This document shows positions 16,401 to 25,528 of a DNA stretch of 52,582 nucleotides, in pieces. The DNA comes from Treponema sp. (GTDB lineage: Bacteria; Spirochaetota; Spirochaetia; Treponematales; Treponemataceae), in contig JAGCWT010000153.1 of NCBI GenBank assembly GCA_017961705.1, forward strand, positions 1 to 52,582, written 5' to 3'. Position 1 is the first letter of the stretch, and each line of letters starts with the position of its first letter. The position numbers were made by a program, and so were the translations under genes. The notes beneath the pieces are model-generated. The model saw only the letters and a list, made by a program, of their open reading frames with translations, did not search any database and was not told the DNA's origin.

Positions 16401-17662
16401 TCCTCCCCCTCAACCTTTAGCTGCCTTATGTGAACCCTTGCAATGCGTTTGTCTTCCATTTTGGAAACCGCAAAGGCAAAGCCGTCTTTTGTAATACTTT
16501 CCCCTTCTTGCGGAATGTGACCAAGGGCTTCCATAATATAGCCGCCGATTGTTTCGCAGTTCTGGGAAAGCAGTTTTGTGTGCAGCTGGTCATTCAAGTC
16601 TGAAAGGCGGGAAAGGCCGTCCACCTCTGAATTTGAAGGATTCTTTATCTGGTCTTGGATTCTGTGGGCATAGCTTTTGTATTCATCAGAAATTGGGCCA
16701 AAGATTTCCCTTGCAATGTCTTCGGTAGTAAGAACTCCGTAAGTTCCAGAATATTCGTCTATAACAACAGCCATGCTCTGTTTGTTTTCGCGCAGCATCT
16801 GCTGTATTGACGACATCTTTTTTGTTTCCAGAATAAAGAGCGGTGGCCTCATTACCTTTTGAACGCTAAAAGAAGAAATGTTGTCTTTGTAAAAAAGCAA
16901 ATCCTTTATGTACAAAATTCCAACAATGTCGTCTATGTCGTCCTTGTAAACAGGAAAGCGGGAAATTCCATAGCGTTCGGAAAGCTCTATTATTGAATTG
17001 TAGGATTCGCCAAGTTTTAGTGCCTTTATTTTTTTGCGGGGAATCATAATGTCTTTTGCTGCAAGGTCTGTAAACTTAAAGACGCGGTGCATCATGTTCT
17101 TTTCGTTTTTTTCAAGGATGCCCTGTTCTGAACTAACGTCTATAAAAGACTTTATTTCTTCTTCCGTAAAAGAAACCTTTGAATTCTTTGCATTGATTTT
17201 AAATGGGCTTAGAATGAGTCTTGAAATTTTTGTAAAGATAAAAACTAGGGGTGCAAGAAGAATTTCCATTACGGAAATAAATCCGCTAAAGAAAAATGCA
17301 ATCGGTTCCGGGTGGTGGGTTGCTATTGTCTTGGGGGTAATCTCGCCAAAAATCAAAAGCAGCATTGTCGTAACAAAGGTTGCTATTCCAACGCCAGCGT
17401 TTCCAAAAAGACGGATTGCAATGTAGGACAAAATTGCAGACAGCGAAATGTTTACTATATTGTTGCCAATCAGCAGGGTGTTAATCAGACGCTCTTTGTT
17501 GCTAAGAAGCCTCCAGATCCGCATTGCAGTCTTGTTCTTTTTGTTGCGCAGAAAGCGTACCCTTAGCTTGTTTATAGAAAGGAATGCGCTTTCTGTTGCG
17601 GAAAATATCATGGAAAATAGAATGAGGACACTTGCGGCAATTATTAGCAGCGGAACATTCAT
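16397..17662 (-). CDS. CNNM/CBS-domain membrane protein (CorC/TlyC-like), copy 1
   Basis: 421 aa with the same architecture as its downstream neighbour: membrane domain with FSATESAFLSINKLRVRFL and GEITPKTIA, CBS motifs in AKDIMIPRKKIKAL and QSMAVVIDEYSGTYGVLTTEDIAREIFG, and a C-terminal CorC domain ending IARVHIRQLKV. The pair may form a heteromer, but the two are clearly diverged and not a recent duplication. Its ATG directly abuts the stop of the thioredoxin-fold lipoprotein (17663), so translational coupling is likely. Confidence 0.88.
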   Translation of the reverse strand: MNVPLLIIAASVLILFSMIFSATESAFLSINKLRVRFLRNKKNKTAMRIWRLLSNKERLINTLLIGNNIVNISLSAILSYIAIRLFGNAGVGIATFVTTMLLLIFGEITPKTIATHHPEPIAFFFSGFISVMEILLAPLVFIFTKISRLILSPFKINAKNSKVSFTEEEIKSFIDVSSEQGILEKNEKNMMHRVFKFTDLAAKDIMIPRKKIKALKLGESYNSIIELSERYGISRFPVYKDDIDDIVGILYIKDLLFYKDNISSFSVQKVMRPPLFILETKKMSSIQQMLRENKQSMAVVIDEYSGTYGVLTTEDIAREIFGPISDEYKSYAHRIQDQIKNPSNSEVDGLSRLSDLNDQLHTKLLSQNCETIGGYIMEALGHIPQEGESITKDGFAFAVSKMEDKRIARVHIRQLKVEGEE

Positions 17663-18718
17663 TTAGTTTTCCTGTTCGGGCTGTCCTTCGCTTTCACTTT
17701 CGCCGTCAGCTTCTTCCGAAGAATATTCTTCCATCATCTTTACCAAATTTTCTGTATAACCCTTTGCTGTCTGAACATCCTTTGCGTGGATTCCGTTTGG
17801 GGATGCGTCGTAGGCTTTTTGCAGCAGGTCAAGAATCTTGTCAAAGTCATGGCTGCCAGAAAGAGACAGAATGTATGCCCCTGTGTAGTAGGCCATCTGC
17901 TTCTGGTCTTTGTCCAGATGAAGGGCTGAATTGTCTGCTACGGAAGTTATAACTGTTACCGCACCTTCCACATTGCCTTCGTTTGCAACGTCAAAGGACT
18001 GGATGTAGGCCTGTGCAAGCTCGTATTTGCCAAGCAGCCCAGTTTCATTTTCTTCGTCAAGAGCCAGCACCTCTTTGAACATGGGCACAAGAAGCGGCTG
18101 GTAGTCTGTTGGCGTGGCTTCGTAAAATGCGTCGATTGCAAGAGCCTTGTCTTTGCCCTTTGCTTTTTTAATTGCCTGTGTTAAAGTGTTTGCCTTGTCT
18201 ATAAGCCCCTGGTGATCATTGAATTTTTCGTGGAAGCTTGCAAAGTCGGTAAAAGATGCGTCGTAGTTTATAGAGTCAATGTAGTAACCTTCCGGTGTTG
18301 TAATGAATATAGCCGGATACTGCTGAACGTGGTATTCGAGCACCAGCTTTTCTTTTTCCAGGTAGCGGGCGGCTATTTCCTGAGCGGCGGCTTTTTCTTC
18401 TTCCGTGGCATTTTCTTCCACTTCTGTTTTCTCATATTCATCCTGGGAGAAGTCCAGATTCAGCAGGATGTACTTTTTGCCAATTTCCTTGCTAAATTCT
18501 TCTGTCTGAAGAACGTCTGCCTTAAAGCCTGCGCTTGTATTGTCCCAGTCGTCTCCGCTAAAAAGCAGGAATATGTTCTTGCCCGACTTCTTTGCTTTTG
18601 CCGAGGCTTCGTCAAAGTTTGTGTACCATTTTTTTCCATTGCTGCAAGAGAAAAGAGACAGGACAAAAAGTGCGCCAAATACGCTTCTAAAAAATGCGGC
18701 CTTTAAATTTATAGTCAT
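17663..18718 (-). CDS. Thioredoxin-fold lipoprotein without CxxC
   Basis: 351 aa with a signal peptide and lipobox LFSC. Residues about 30-150 resemble the thioredoxin-like domain of disulfide-handling lipoproteins: KKWYTNFDEASAKAKKSGKNIFLLFSGDDWDN, then LNLDFSQDEYE and YHVQQYPAIFITTPEG with the cis-Pro loop. The CxxC active site is replaced by a GDDWDN-like stretch, so redox activity is unlikely. The C-terminal half is helical and TPR-like (DKDQKQMAYYTGAYILSLSGSHDFDKILDLLQKAYDASP), ending in an acidic Glu/Ser-rich tail. First gene of the operon with the two CNNM proteins. Confidence 0.7.
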   Translation of the reverse strand: MTINLKAAFFRSVFGALFVLSLFSCSNGKKWYTNFDEASAKAKKSGKNIFLLFSGDDWDNTSAGFKADVLQTEEFSKEIGKKYILLNLDFSQDEYEKTEVEENATEEEKAAAQEIAARYLEKEKLVLEYHVQQYPAIFITTPEGYYIDSINYDASFTDFASFHEKFNDHQGLIDKANTLTQAIKKAKGKDKALAIDAFYEATPTDYQPLLVPMFKEVLALDEENETGLLGKYELAQAYIQSFDVANEGNVEGAVTVITSVADNSALHLDKDQKQMAYYTGAYILSLSGSHDFDKILDLLQKAYDASPNGIHAKDVQTAKGYTENLVKMMEEYSSEEADGESESEGQPEQEN

Positions 18719-18739
18719 GATTAGAATAATATATTTTTA

Positions 18740-18769
18740 TTAGACCTTTTTCAAGGTTTATGCTATACT
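18740..18769 (+). promoter_or_regulatory. Promoter of the flavin reductase gene
   Basis: Extended -10 TGC-TATACT (18761-18769) with a weak -35 TTAGAC (18740-18745) 18 bp upstream. The leader carries GAAGGGG before the ATG at 18797. Confidence 0.5.
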
Positions 18770-18796
18770 TTGGAAAAACTAAGCGAAGGGGTAATT

Positions 18797-19333
18797 ATGT
18801 TTAAGACAATACGACCGGAAGACATTGCAGACAACTCATTTAGAATGATAGGAAAAGACTGGATGCTGGTAACGGCATGCACGACAACGGAAGACGAAGA
18901 CGGTTCTATAAGGACTGGCCGCGTAAACACCATGACTGCAAGCTGGGGAGGAGTGGGAATCCTCTGGAACAAGCCGGTTGCAACCATCTACCTGCGCCCT
19001 TCCCGCTATACAAAGGAAATAATTGATTCATCTGAATACTTTTCGCTCAGCGTACTCGGTGAAAAATACAAGACCGCCCTCAACTACTGTGGAAGCCACA
19101 GCGGAAGGGACGGAGACAAATTTGGCCCCGCAAAGCTGGATGTTGACTACATGAACAACATTCCCTGGGTAAAACAAGCCCGCATGGTGCTCTTTTGCAG
19201 AAAGCTCTACGCCCAGCCATTTGACCCCTACTGCTTTACCGACGAAAAGGTGATGAACCAGAACTACAAGAAGGATGACTTTCACACAATGTACATCGCA
19301 GAAATAGTAAAGGTCATAGTGGACAAGCGCTAG
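18797..19333 (+). CDS. Flavin reductase-like FMN-binding protein
   Basis: 178 aa from ATG 18797, which has GAAGGGG 6 nt upstream. RTGRVNTMTASWGGVGILWNKPVATIYLRPSRYTKEIIDSSEYFSLSVLG matches the split-barrel flavin-reductase/flavoredoxin domain, which binds FMN and reduces flavin or acts as an electron carrier. GSHSGRDGDKF and a C-terminal MYIAEIVKVIVDKR complete the barrel. Cytosolic. Divergent from the thioredoxin-fold/CNNM operon and convergent with the DJ-1 gene. No substrate is indicated. Confidence 0.85.
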   Translation: MFKTIRPEDIADNSFRMIGKDWMLVTACTTTEDEDGSIRTGRVNTMTASWGGVGILWNKPVATIYLRPSRYTKEIIDSSEYFSLSVLGEKYKTALNYCGSHSGRDGDKFGPAKLDVDYMNNIPWVKQARMVLFCRKLYAQPFDPYCFTDEKVMNQNYKKDDFHTMYIAEIVKVIVDKR

Positions 19334-19344
19334 TCAGCTTTCCC

Positions 19345-19908
19345 TTAGCGCTGCATGGAACCTTCCTTTATCTTGGTGAATATTGCATCCCCGGTAAGCG
19401 TGCGCACAATTTCCATGGAAAACTGCTCTGCTGCCCCGGGGCCCCTGCCTGTAATAAGGTTTGCATCGTGGACAAAAGCCTCATCCCTGCGAGTCTTTAC
19501 AAATTCCCCGGCATTTTCCTCACAGCCAGGGTAGCATGTCCAAGCCTTGCCCTTTAGCGCACCCGTAAGCGGAAGCACAAGGCCTGGAGCTGCACAGATT
19601 GCACAGACAAGCTTTCCGGCCTTATCCATCTGGGTTACAAAATCAACAGCGGTACGGCAGGCTGCAATGTTTTTTGTCCCTGCCCCACCAGGCACAACTA
19701 CGGCATCCGGCAGCTCTTCTCCGGCGGAAAGGTAGGATTCAAGCGTCATGTCGGCATTTATGCTAACACCGTGGGCTGCGGTAACTGTACGCGACTGGCT
19801 AACAGAAACCAATGTTACCTGGACAGCAGCCCTTCTAAGATAGTCAACGGGCGTAATAACTTCTATTTCTTCTGTCCCGTCGGCAATAAAAACAACAGCT
19901 TTTTTCAT
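19345..19908 (-). CDS. DJ-1/PfpI family protein
   Basis: 187 aa from ATG 19908, which has GGAGG 7 nt upstream. AVVFIADGTEEIEVITPVDYLRRA, VVPGGAG and LVCAICAAPGLVL place it in the DJ-1/YajL branch. The nucleophile-elbow Cys105 and the acidic Glu14 are present, as in the redox-sensitive site. TYPGCEENA (WTCYPGCE) and ITGRGPGAAEQFSMEIVRTLTG match the C-terminal part. Roles in the family include protein and metabolite deglycation claims and oxidative-stress protection. It converges on the flavin reductase gene with a 11-nt gap. Confidence 0.88.
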   Translation of the reverse strand: MKKAVVFIADGTEEIEVITPVDYLRRAAVQVTLVSVSQSRTVTAAHGVSINADMTLESYLSAGEELPDAVVVPGGAGTKNIAACRTAVDFVTQMDKAGKLVCAICAAPGLVLPLTGALKGKAWTCYPGCEENAGEFVKTRRDEAFVHDANLITGRGPGAAEQFSMEIVRTLTGDAIFTKIKEGSMQR

Positions 19909-19967
19909 AATTTTTCCTCCAAGCCACCATGTAATATACCTTGAAATTATACACTTAATAAAGTAAA

Positions 19968-21221
19968 ATGAATAGCATGAAGAAGGTATTGTTAATAGAT
20001 GCATCTCCAATGTTCCGCGAATTTCTTAAGGAAAAACTCGTCGCAGAGCAGGTAACTGTTGAATATGCGGTCGGTAACCGGGATGCATATACAAAAATGA
20101 TAACAACGCTCCCTGACCTGATCATTATTGATGTGGAAAGCGATATAACTTCACTTCAGGAATTCCTCTTAAAGAAGCATGATGACCCCAATGCAAAGAA
20201 AATACCTATCATCATAAGCGGCCCAGACATTCCGCGTCACCACGTGGCTACCCTGGCCCAGTTTGCAGTTGTAAAATATTTCACAAAGCCAATAAAATTC
20301 GACATATTCTTTGAATCCATAGGAAAAATCCTCAGGTCAAACTTTTCTCTGGACACCACGCCCAGCATTATGGAAATGCACGTTAACGGCCTGATTGTCT
20401 TTACAGAAATAGCCCTGGGTCTTAACAGGGAAAAGCTTTACCTCCTAAAATACCGCCTTCAGGAGCTTTTGGACAAAAACAAGATTAACGACCCAAAAAT
20501 CATCATCATGATGACAAACATAAAGCTCACTTTCATAGACGGTTCAAACCTGGAAGTGCTCATAGACAATGTTCTTGAAGACAAGCGCATAAAGCCCAAA
20601 AACGTAAAGATCCTTTCTTTTGACACCTTCACAAAGGAACTGGTCAAGGGGCATCCGCTCTACAAGGACATAGAAGTTTCCGACAACATGAACGACATAA
20701 TCAACTCTCTGGTAGACGCAAGCCAGGGCGAAAACATGAACGAGATTGTGTCAGAGAGGATTCTTTCCGTTGATGACCACAGTTCACAGGAATCTTCTAT
20801 AGAAATGCGCTTTATGAACGACAATGCGGAAGGCGTTATCTCCGAGCAGGATTCAGGCAACGTTCTAAAAGTGGCAATTGTTGACGATGACGTTGTTATC
20901 CGCCGCCTCTTGGAAAAAGCATTTGCCGGTGTAAGCGCAAAGTCAGTTCTTTTTTCAAACGGCGTAGATTTTATGCACGCAATCGAAGACCAGGAATGTG
21001 ACCTTGTTATCCTGGACATCTATATTCCGGACATCAACGGTTTTGATATTCTGCGTACCCTTCAGCGCGAAAATTTCAAGGCACCAATTCTTATTTACTC
21101 ACAGGCAACCATGCGCGATGCCGTAGTAAAGTCACTAAGCCTTGGTGCAAAAGGCTATTTGATAAAGCCACAAAAAGCTGATGTTATTGTGCAAAAGGCA
21201 ATGGAAGTCCTTCATTCATAA
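19968..21221 (+). CDS. Response regulator with two receiver domains
   Basis: 417 aa; a second ATG three codons in (19977) is equally possible. The first receiver (residues 1-120) has phospho-acceptor Asp in DLIIIDVES and the Lys in YFTKPI, but only one acidic residue in LLIDAS. A middle region (about 130-260) is helical/beta, with KIIIMMTNIKLTFIDGSNLEVLIDN, and is not assigned. The C-terminal receiver (about 300-417) is canonical: VAIVDDDVVIRRLL, DLVILDIYIPDINGFD and GYLIKPQ. No output DNA-binding domain, so it relays rather than transcribes. The hybrid kinase gene starts 15 nt downstream. Confidence 0.85.
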   Translation: MNSMKKVLLIDASPMFREFLKEKLVAEQVTVEYAVGNRDAYTKMITTLPDLIIIDVESDITSLQEFLLKKHDDPNAKKIPIIISGPDIPRHHVATLAQFAVVKYFTKPIKFDIFFESIGKILRSNFSLDTTPSIMEMHVNGLIVFTEIALGLNREKLYLLKYRLQELLDKNKINDPKIIIMMTNIKLTFIDGSNLEVLIDNVLEDKRIKPKNVKILSFDTFTKELVKGHPLYKDIEVSDNMNDIINSLVDASQGENMNEIVSERILSVDDHSSQESSIEMRFMNDNAEGVISEQDSGNVLKVAIVDDDVVIRRLLEKAFAGVSAKSVLFSNGVDFMHAIEDQECDLVILDIYIPDINGFDILRTLQRENFKAPILIYSQATMRDAVVKSLSLGAKGYLIKPQKADVIVQKAMEVLHS

Positions 21222-21235
21222 ATAAGGCTGGCATT

Positions 21236-23233
21236 ATGGAAGTTAATTCAATAGATGCCGGCTCCAGGTTTTTGGCCAGCACGCTGCACGAGGTGCGCAC
21301 CCCAATCCAGACAATAATCAGTACGGTAGAATTGCTGGGTGAAACTTCGCTGGACAAAGAACAGAATGAATATGTCCATCAGATTGAATTCAGTGCAAAC
21401 GTACTCCTACAGCTTGCAAACGATATCCTTGACTACACAAAAATCCACTCCGGTGACTTTAAAATAGAAAACATCCCCTTTGACGTGGTTGACCTTACGG
21501 AACACGTTGTTGACCTTGTAAGCATAGAAGCAATCAACAAGGGGCTGGAAATTGTTACGGACATAGACCCGACCTTCCCCAAAATCATCATGGGAGACCC
21601 TACCCGCCTTCAGCAAGTCATACTGAACCTAGTAAAGAATGCGGTTAAGTTTACGGAAAAAGGCTATGTAGTCGTCCGCGTCTACAGCAAAAACGAAAAA
21701 CTCTTCTTTGAGGTAATAGACAGCGGCATTGGCGTTCCAAAAGAAAAACAGGACCTTGTCTTTAACAACTTTTACCAGGTAGACGCAAGCACAACGCGCA
21801 AATACGGCGGTTCAGGCATGGGGCTTGCAATTTGCAAAAACCTTGTGGAAATAATGAATGGCGAAATAGGCGTAAAGGACAACCCGGCCGGAGGCTCAGT
21901 CTTCTGGTTCTGCATACCAATGCAGGTTTCGCAGATAGATGCCCAGCTGGAAGAATTTACCCCCCAGCTTACAATTCCTGAACATACAAAAATCCTCCTT
22001 GTTGACGACAACGAACTTGCACTGGCAGCCCTTGCAACAAAGATAAAAAACCTTGGCATAGAAACTATAGACACAGCCCTTTCTGGTGAACAGGCTCTGG
22101 AAAAAATTTCGACCGCCGCAAAGGAAAAGCACCCCTACACAGTCGTCTTTGTAGACATGATTATGCCCAAGATGGACGGTTGGCGCTTTGCATCAGAAGT
22201 AACAAGCAGCCTAATCACCAACAAGCTAAAGATGTACCTTGTTGTTCCAGAAGGCCAGATGGGTAAGGATGCCAAGATGAAGATTCTTGACTGGTTCAAC
22301 GGCTACCTTTACAAACCGGTAAAAAGAAAGCAGCTCTTTACCCTTTTGAACGAAGCCTTTACCAGCCTGCCAAACATCTATCCTGTAGAAATGGAAGCAA
22401 TAAAGAACATAAACCTTGCCCCAACAAACCTTGTTCCGCTAATAGAAGAAAACGAAATTGCCGGCAACTGTAAGGTTCTTGTTGCAGAAGACCATCCTGT
22501 AAACAGAAAGCTCATAGAAACATTCCTAAGGAAATTTGGCGCAACCGTATATTCAGCGGAAGACGGAGAGGCCGCAGTAAAGCAGATTGAGCAGCATCCG
22601 GAAATAGACCTGGTATTCATGGACATCCTTATGCCAATAAAGAGCGGAATAGATGCCACTGTTGAACTTAGGGCAAAGAACTACAACGGAATAATCATTG
22701 CCTGCACCGCAAACAACGACCCCAACGACTTTAAGACCTACCGAGAGCTTGGCATTAACGACATTCTTGTAAAACCCTTCAAGAAAAACGGCGTCCGCGA
22801 AATGCTGGAAAAATGGACGACGGTTCTCTCCATTCCGGCGGCAAAAGAAATTGTTTCCCTTACAGAAGTGAACAATTCTGCCGGCGACAAATGGGACATA
22901 AGCGATTTTATGGACACCGTTGGCGGAGATGAAGAGCTTGCGGTTAGCCTTATGGACGACTTTATCAAGCAGACGGAAGAAGTTCTTTCAGACCTGCGCC
23001 CGGAACTAAAGAAGCCCCAGAAGGATTTTACCAAGCTTGACGAACTTTCCCACAAGCTTAAGGGCAGCTGCGCAACGCTAAGCATAAACAGCCTTTACAC
23101 TTCCTCCAAAACAATGAACGAAGCTGCGCGTAAAAACGACTTTGTTACCGTAGAAGCTTCGGAAACTGAATTTGAACTTGCCTTTATTGAATTTAAAAAT
23201 CTAGAAAAAAAATGGGCGGATTCACTCAAATGA
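21236..23233 (+). CDS. Soluble hybrid histidine kinase (HisKA-HATPase-REC-REC-Hpt)
   Basis: 665 aa without membrane segments or an obvious sensor domain. HisKA begins almost at the N-terminus: [11 protein letters not shown] with His18. HATPase motifs follow ([37 protein letters not shown]). REC1 has ILLVDDNE and [15 protein letters not shown]2 has [12 protein letters not shown] and [12 protein letters not shown]. The C-terminal Hpt has [13 protein letters not shown] with its phospho-His. Together these make a complete His-Asp-His relay, with input presumably from a partner such as the upstream double-receiver protein. AAGGCTGGC precedes the ATG. The next gene overlaps its stop. Confidence 0.93.
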   Translation: MEVNSIDAGSRFLASTLHEVRTPIQTIISTVELLGETSLDKEQNEYVHQIEFSANVLLQLANDILDYTKIHSGDFKIENIPFDVVDLTEHVVDLVSIEAINKGLEIVTDIDPTFPKIIMGDPTRLQQVILNLVKNAVKFTEKGYVVVRVYSKNEKLFFEVIDSGIGVPKEKQDLVFNNFYQVDASTTRKYGGSGMGLAICKNLVEIMNGEIGVKDNPAGGSVFWFCIPMQVSQIDAQLEEFTPQLTIPEHTKILLVDDNELALAALATKIKNLGIETIDTALSGEQALEKISTAAKEKHPYTVVFVDMIMPKMDGWRFASEVTSSLITNKLKMYLVVPEGQMGKDAKMKILDWFNGYLYKPVKRKQLFTLLNEAFTSLPNIYPVEMEAIKNINLAPTNLVPLIEENEIAGNCKVLVAEDHPVNRKLIETFLRKFGATVYSAEDGEAAVKQIEQHPEIDLVFMDILMPIKSGIDATVELRAKNYNGIIIACTANNDPNDFKTYRELGINDILVKPFKKNGVREMLEKWTTVLSIPAAKEIVSLTEVNNSAGDKWDISDFMDTVGGDEELAVSLMDDFIKQTEEVLSDLRPELKKPQKDFTKLDELSHKLKGSCATLSINSLYTSSKTMNEAARKNDFVTVEASETEFELAFIEFKNLEKKWADSLK

Positions 23234-24078
23234 AAAAAACAAACTATCACACTCACTCAACTTTTTGCGACGGAAAAAACACCCCGGAACAAATTGTGCA
23301 GGTTGCCTTGCAGAAGGGTTTTAGCGCCCTGGGATTCAGCTCCCATTCCATGTACCCCTTTTCATCAGACTGGCACCTTCAGTCAAGGGAACATTCAGCA
23401 TACGCAAAAGAAATTCACCGCCTAAGCACAGAATACACTGAGCGGCTGGACATAAAGCTTGGCTTTGAGGCAGACTTTATAGAAGGAGTTTGCGCCCCCA
23501 AGATGAGCAACTATGCGGAATTTGACCCTGACTACCTAATCGGAGCAGTTCATTATGTTCCAGGCAAGAGGGGATTCATAGAAGCAGACGGAAGGCAGGA
23601 AGACGTCATTGAAGGAATAAAAAACTACTTTGACGGAGACACAAAAAAAGCCGTGCAGGAGTATTTTTACCTTGAGCGGCAGATGCTAAAAACATGCGAC
23701 TTTACCATAATTGCCCATTGCGACTTAATCAAAAAGCAGAACGGTCCAAAGGTAAAAGCCCCACTTTTTGACCAAAACAGCGAGTGGTACAAAAAAGAGA
23801 TAGCCCTTTTAGCAGATGAAATTGCAAAAGCGGGTGTGGTTGCAGAAGTAAACCTAGGCGGAATGGCACGCGGCTACATGGCAACTCCTTTCCCCCACGG
23901 AGAACTTCTTTCGCTCCTGATGCAAAAAAACGTACCCCTAACCCTAAGCTCCGACTCCCATTCGGCAGAAACCTTAGACTTTGCCTTTGACGAAACAGTT
24001 CAAATGCTAAAAAATGCCGGCTGCAAAGAACTTGCCTTTATAGAAGGAAAAAACTCGTTCAAGATGCAGGCAATCTAG
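23230..24078 (+). CDS. PHP-domain phosphatase, histidinol-phosphatase type
   Basis: 282 aa from ATG 23230, which overlaps the kinase stop (ATGA). NYHTHSTFCDGKNTPEQIVQVALQKGFSALGFSSH has the first PHP metal-binding motif; EADFIEG, GAVHYVPG, AHCDLIKK and LSSDSHSAE supply further ligands. HisK-type members hydrolyse histidinol phosphate; PHP phosphatases with other phosphoesters also exist. Overlap with a signalling gene is odd for a biosynthetic enzyme, so a signalling-related substrate is possible. No his biosynthesis genes are in the window. Confidence 0.8.
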   Translation: MKKTNYHTHSTFCDGKNTPEQIVQVALQKGFSALGFSSHSMYPFSSDWHLQSREHSAYAKEIHRLSTEYTERLDIKLGFEADFIEGVCAPKMSNYAEFDPDYLIGAVHYVPGKRGFIEADGRQEDVIEGIKNYFDGDTKKAVQEYFYLERQMLKTCDFTIIAHCDLIKKQNGPKVKAPLFDQNSEWYKKEIALLADEIAKAGVVAEVNLGGMARGYMATPFPHGELLSLLMQKNVPLTLSSDSHSAETLDFAFDETVQMLKNAGCKELAFIEGKNSFKMQAI

Positions 24079-24110
24079 CAGCAAGCAGCCTGTGGCTAAA
24101 GAATCCTCTC

Positions 24111-24467
24111 CTACCTGTTGCGTCTTTCTTCTGCGGCCTGGCAGTTAAGGCAGAGCATTGCATAAGGCATGGCTTCAAGACGGCCTTCGCTAATGTCATC
24201 TCCGCAGTTCTGGCAAACACCGTAAGTTCCCTTTGTAATGCGTTCAAGGGCTGAATTAATCTGCTCCAGACGGCGCATATCCTCGTCGCCAAGCTTAAGT
24301 GCCAAATTACCGTCTATTCTGTCGGAAGCGAGGTCTGCCTCGTCACCCGGTTCTGCTGCTTCTACAAGGTTAGAAAGCTGTTCATTGCGGCCTTTTAAAG
24401 TGTCCATTATCTCCTGACGTTTTGCAATGAGCATTTTTTTCTGACTTTCTATAAAGCTTTTCTTCAT
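24111..24467 (-). CDS. DksA/TraR-family zinc-finger protein
   Basis: 118 aa from ATG 24467, preceded by AAAGGTGAATAGT. N-terminal coiled coil (KKMLIAKRQEIMDTLKGRNEQLSNLVEAAEPGDEADLASDR), then a C4 zinc finger CQNCGDD...CLNCQAAEE. The AEPGDEADLASD coiled-coil tip with acidic residues matches DksA, which binds the RNA polymerase secondary channel and adjusts transcription under stress. Divergent from infA, with overlapping promoters. Convergent to the PHP gene. Confidence 0.9.
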   Translation of the reverse strand: MKKSFIESQKKMLIAKRQEIMDTLKGRNEQLSNLVEAAEPGDEADLASDRIDGNLALKLGDEDMRRLEQINSALERITKGTYGVCQNCGDDISEGRLEAMPYAMLCLNCQAAEERRNR

Positions 24468-24481
24468 ACTATTCACCTTTA

Positions 24482-24510
24482 TTGACAATTTATGTGTTTT
24501 TGTACATACT
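24482..24510 (+). promoter_or_regulatory. infA promoter
   Basis: Perfect TTGACA (24482-24487), 17 bp, CATACT (24505-24510). It overlaps the dksA-type gene's promoter on the other strand; the two -10 boxes are adjacent. Confidence 0.6.
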
Positions 24511-24539
24511 AGTATACAAACAAATTCAGCAAAAGGCAA
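24511..24539 (-). promoter_or_regulatory. Promoter of the DksA/TraR-like gene
   Basis: Read on the minus strand: TTGCCT (24539-24534), 17 bp, TATACT (24516-24511), followed by a leader with AAAGGTG. It shares the region with the infA promoter, so polymerase can serve only one at a time. Confidence 0.6.
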
Positions 24540-24558
24540 ATAAATTCTGGAGGAATTT

Positions 24559-24780
24559 GTGGCTAATAAAGATGACGCTATAGAAGTTGAAGGTATTGTT
24601 AAAGAAGCCCTTCCTAACACCATGTTCCGTGTTGAACTACAGAATCAGCACGTTATCCTTGCCCATTTGAGCGGCAAGATGCGCAAGCACTACATCCGTA
24701 TTGTTCCGGGTGACAGCGTAAAGGTTGAACTTTCCCCTTACGACCTTAACCGTGGCCGTATTATTTTCCGCGAACGCTAA
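24559..24780 (+). CDS. infA: Translation initiation factor IF-1
   Basis: 73 aa starting with GTG, with GGAGG 5-6 nt upstream. [67 protein letters not shown] matches IF-1 over its whole length: an OB-fold S1 domain that binds the 30S A site during initiation. Monocistronic and divergent from the DksA-like gene; it converges on dnaJ-like with an 10-nt gap. Confidence 0.97.
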   Translation: MANKDDAIEVEGIVKEALPNTMFRVELQNQHVILAHLSGKMRKHYIRIVPGDSVKVELSPYDLNRGRIIFRER

Positions 24781-24790
24781 TAATTGCCAT

Positions 24791-25447
24791 CTATTTTTTT
24801 TCAGGTTGGAAAATATATTTTAGCGACTTGAAAACATCTTTAATCCCCTGAACAAGAAAGACCAAAGCCAAAATGTTCAGCGGGAAGAAAAGAACTATAA
24901 TCCTTAGAATAAAAAACGCCACGACAGCCTGCAAAGCTCCCTTAAAGAGCATGGCAAAACCATCCTTGCGCGACAAATCCTGCTTGTTGAATCCGGACGA
25001 CCACCTGAAGGAATTTGGATTTTGCTGTGAACTGCCGCTTCTTGTTGCCCTAAAGAACTCCTCAAAAGGGTCAAAGCCGTTGCTATAGAAATTCTCCTCT
25101 CCGTAACCGTCCGGGCCATGATTGTAGCCGCCATAGGAATTACCGGTTCCGTAAAAGCCCCAGTTTCCGTAAGCCCTACCGCTACCCTGGGTACGGCCGC
25201 TTGTCCCCTGACTGTAGCCATAAGAAGAACTCTGTGAAGAAGAACCATACATATCGTACTGCCTGCGCTTATCCTCGTCCCCAAGAACGGAGTAGGCAGC
25301 ATTCACCTGCTTGAATTTTTCCTCTGCACTCTTATCACCAGCATTCCTGTCTGGATGATATTTAAATGCGAGAGTCCTATATGCCTTTTTTATCTCATCA
25401 GCGGAGGCGCTTTTTGTAACGCCCAGCACCGAATATAAATCGTCCAT
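24791..25447 (-). CDS. Membrane-anchored J-domain protein
   Basis: 218 aa. A J domain covers residues 1-70 with HPD in [23 protein letters not shown] Gly/Ser/Tyr-rich low-complexity linker follows ([18 protein letters not shown]), then a C-terminal hydrophobic hairpin of two segments ([29 protein letters not shown]). It lacks the zinc-finger and substrate domains of DnaJ, so it likely recruits an Hsp70 to the membrane as a specialised co-chaperone. Start is ATG 25447. Confidence 0.85.
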   Translation of the reverse strand: MDDLYSVLGVTKSASADEIKKAYRTLAFKYHPDRNAGDKSAEEKFKQVNAAYSVLGDEDKRRQYDMYGSSSQSSSYGYSQGTSGRTQGSGRAYGNWGFYGTGNSYGGYNHGPDGYGEENFYSNGFDPFEEFFRATRSGSSQQNPNSFRWSSGFNKQDLSRKDGFAMLFKGALQAVVAFFILRIIVLFFPLNILALVFLVQGIKDVFKSLKYIFQPEKK

Positions 25448-25492
25448 CTCTTAAAAAATAAACAAAAATCAATAAAATTACAAGGTTTTTCT

Positions 25493-25522
25493 TTGGATTT
25501 TTACGTATGTTTATGCTACACT
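25493..25522 (+). promoter_or_regulatory. Promoter of the DNA glycosylase gene, predicted leaderless
   Basis: TTGGAT (25493-25498), 18 bp, extended -10 with TACACT (25517-25522) preceded by TGC. The ATG at 25529 follows after 6 nt. Confidence 0.55.
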
Positions 25523-25528
25523 AGCCCC

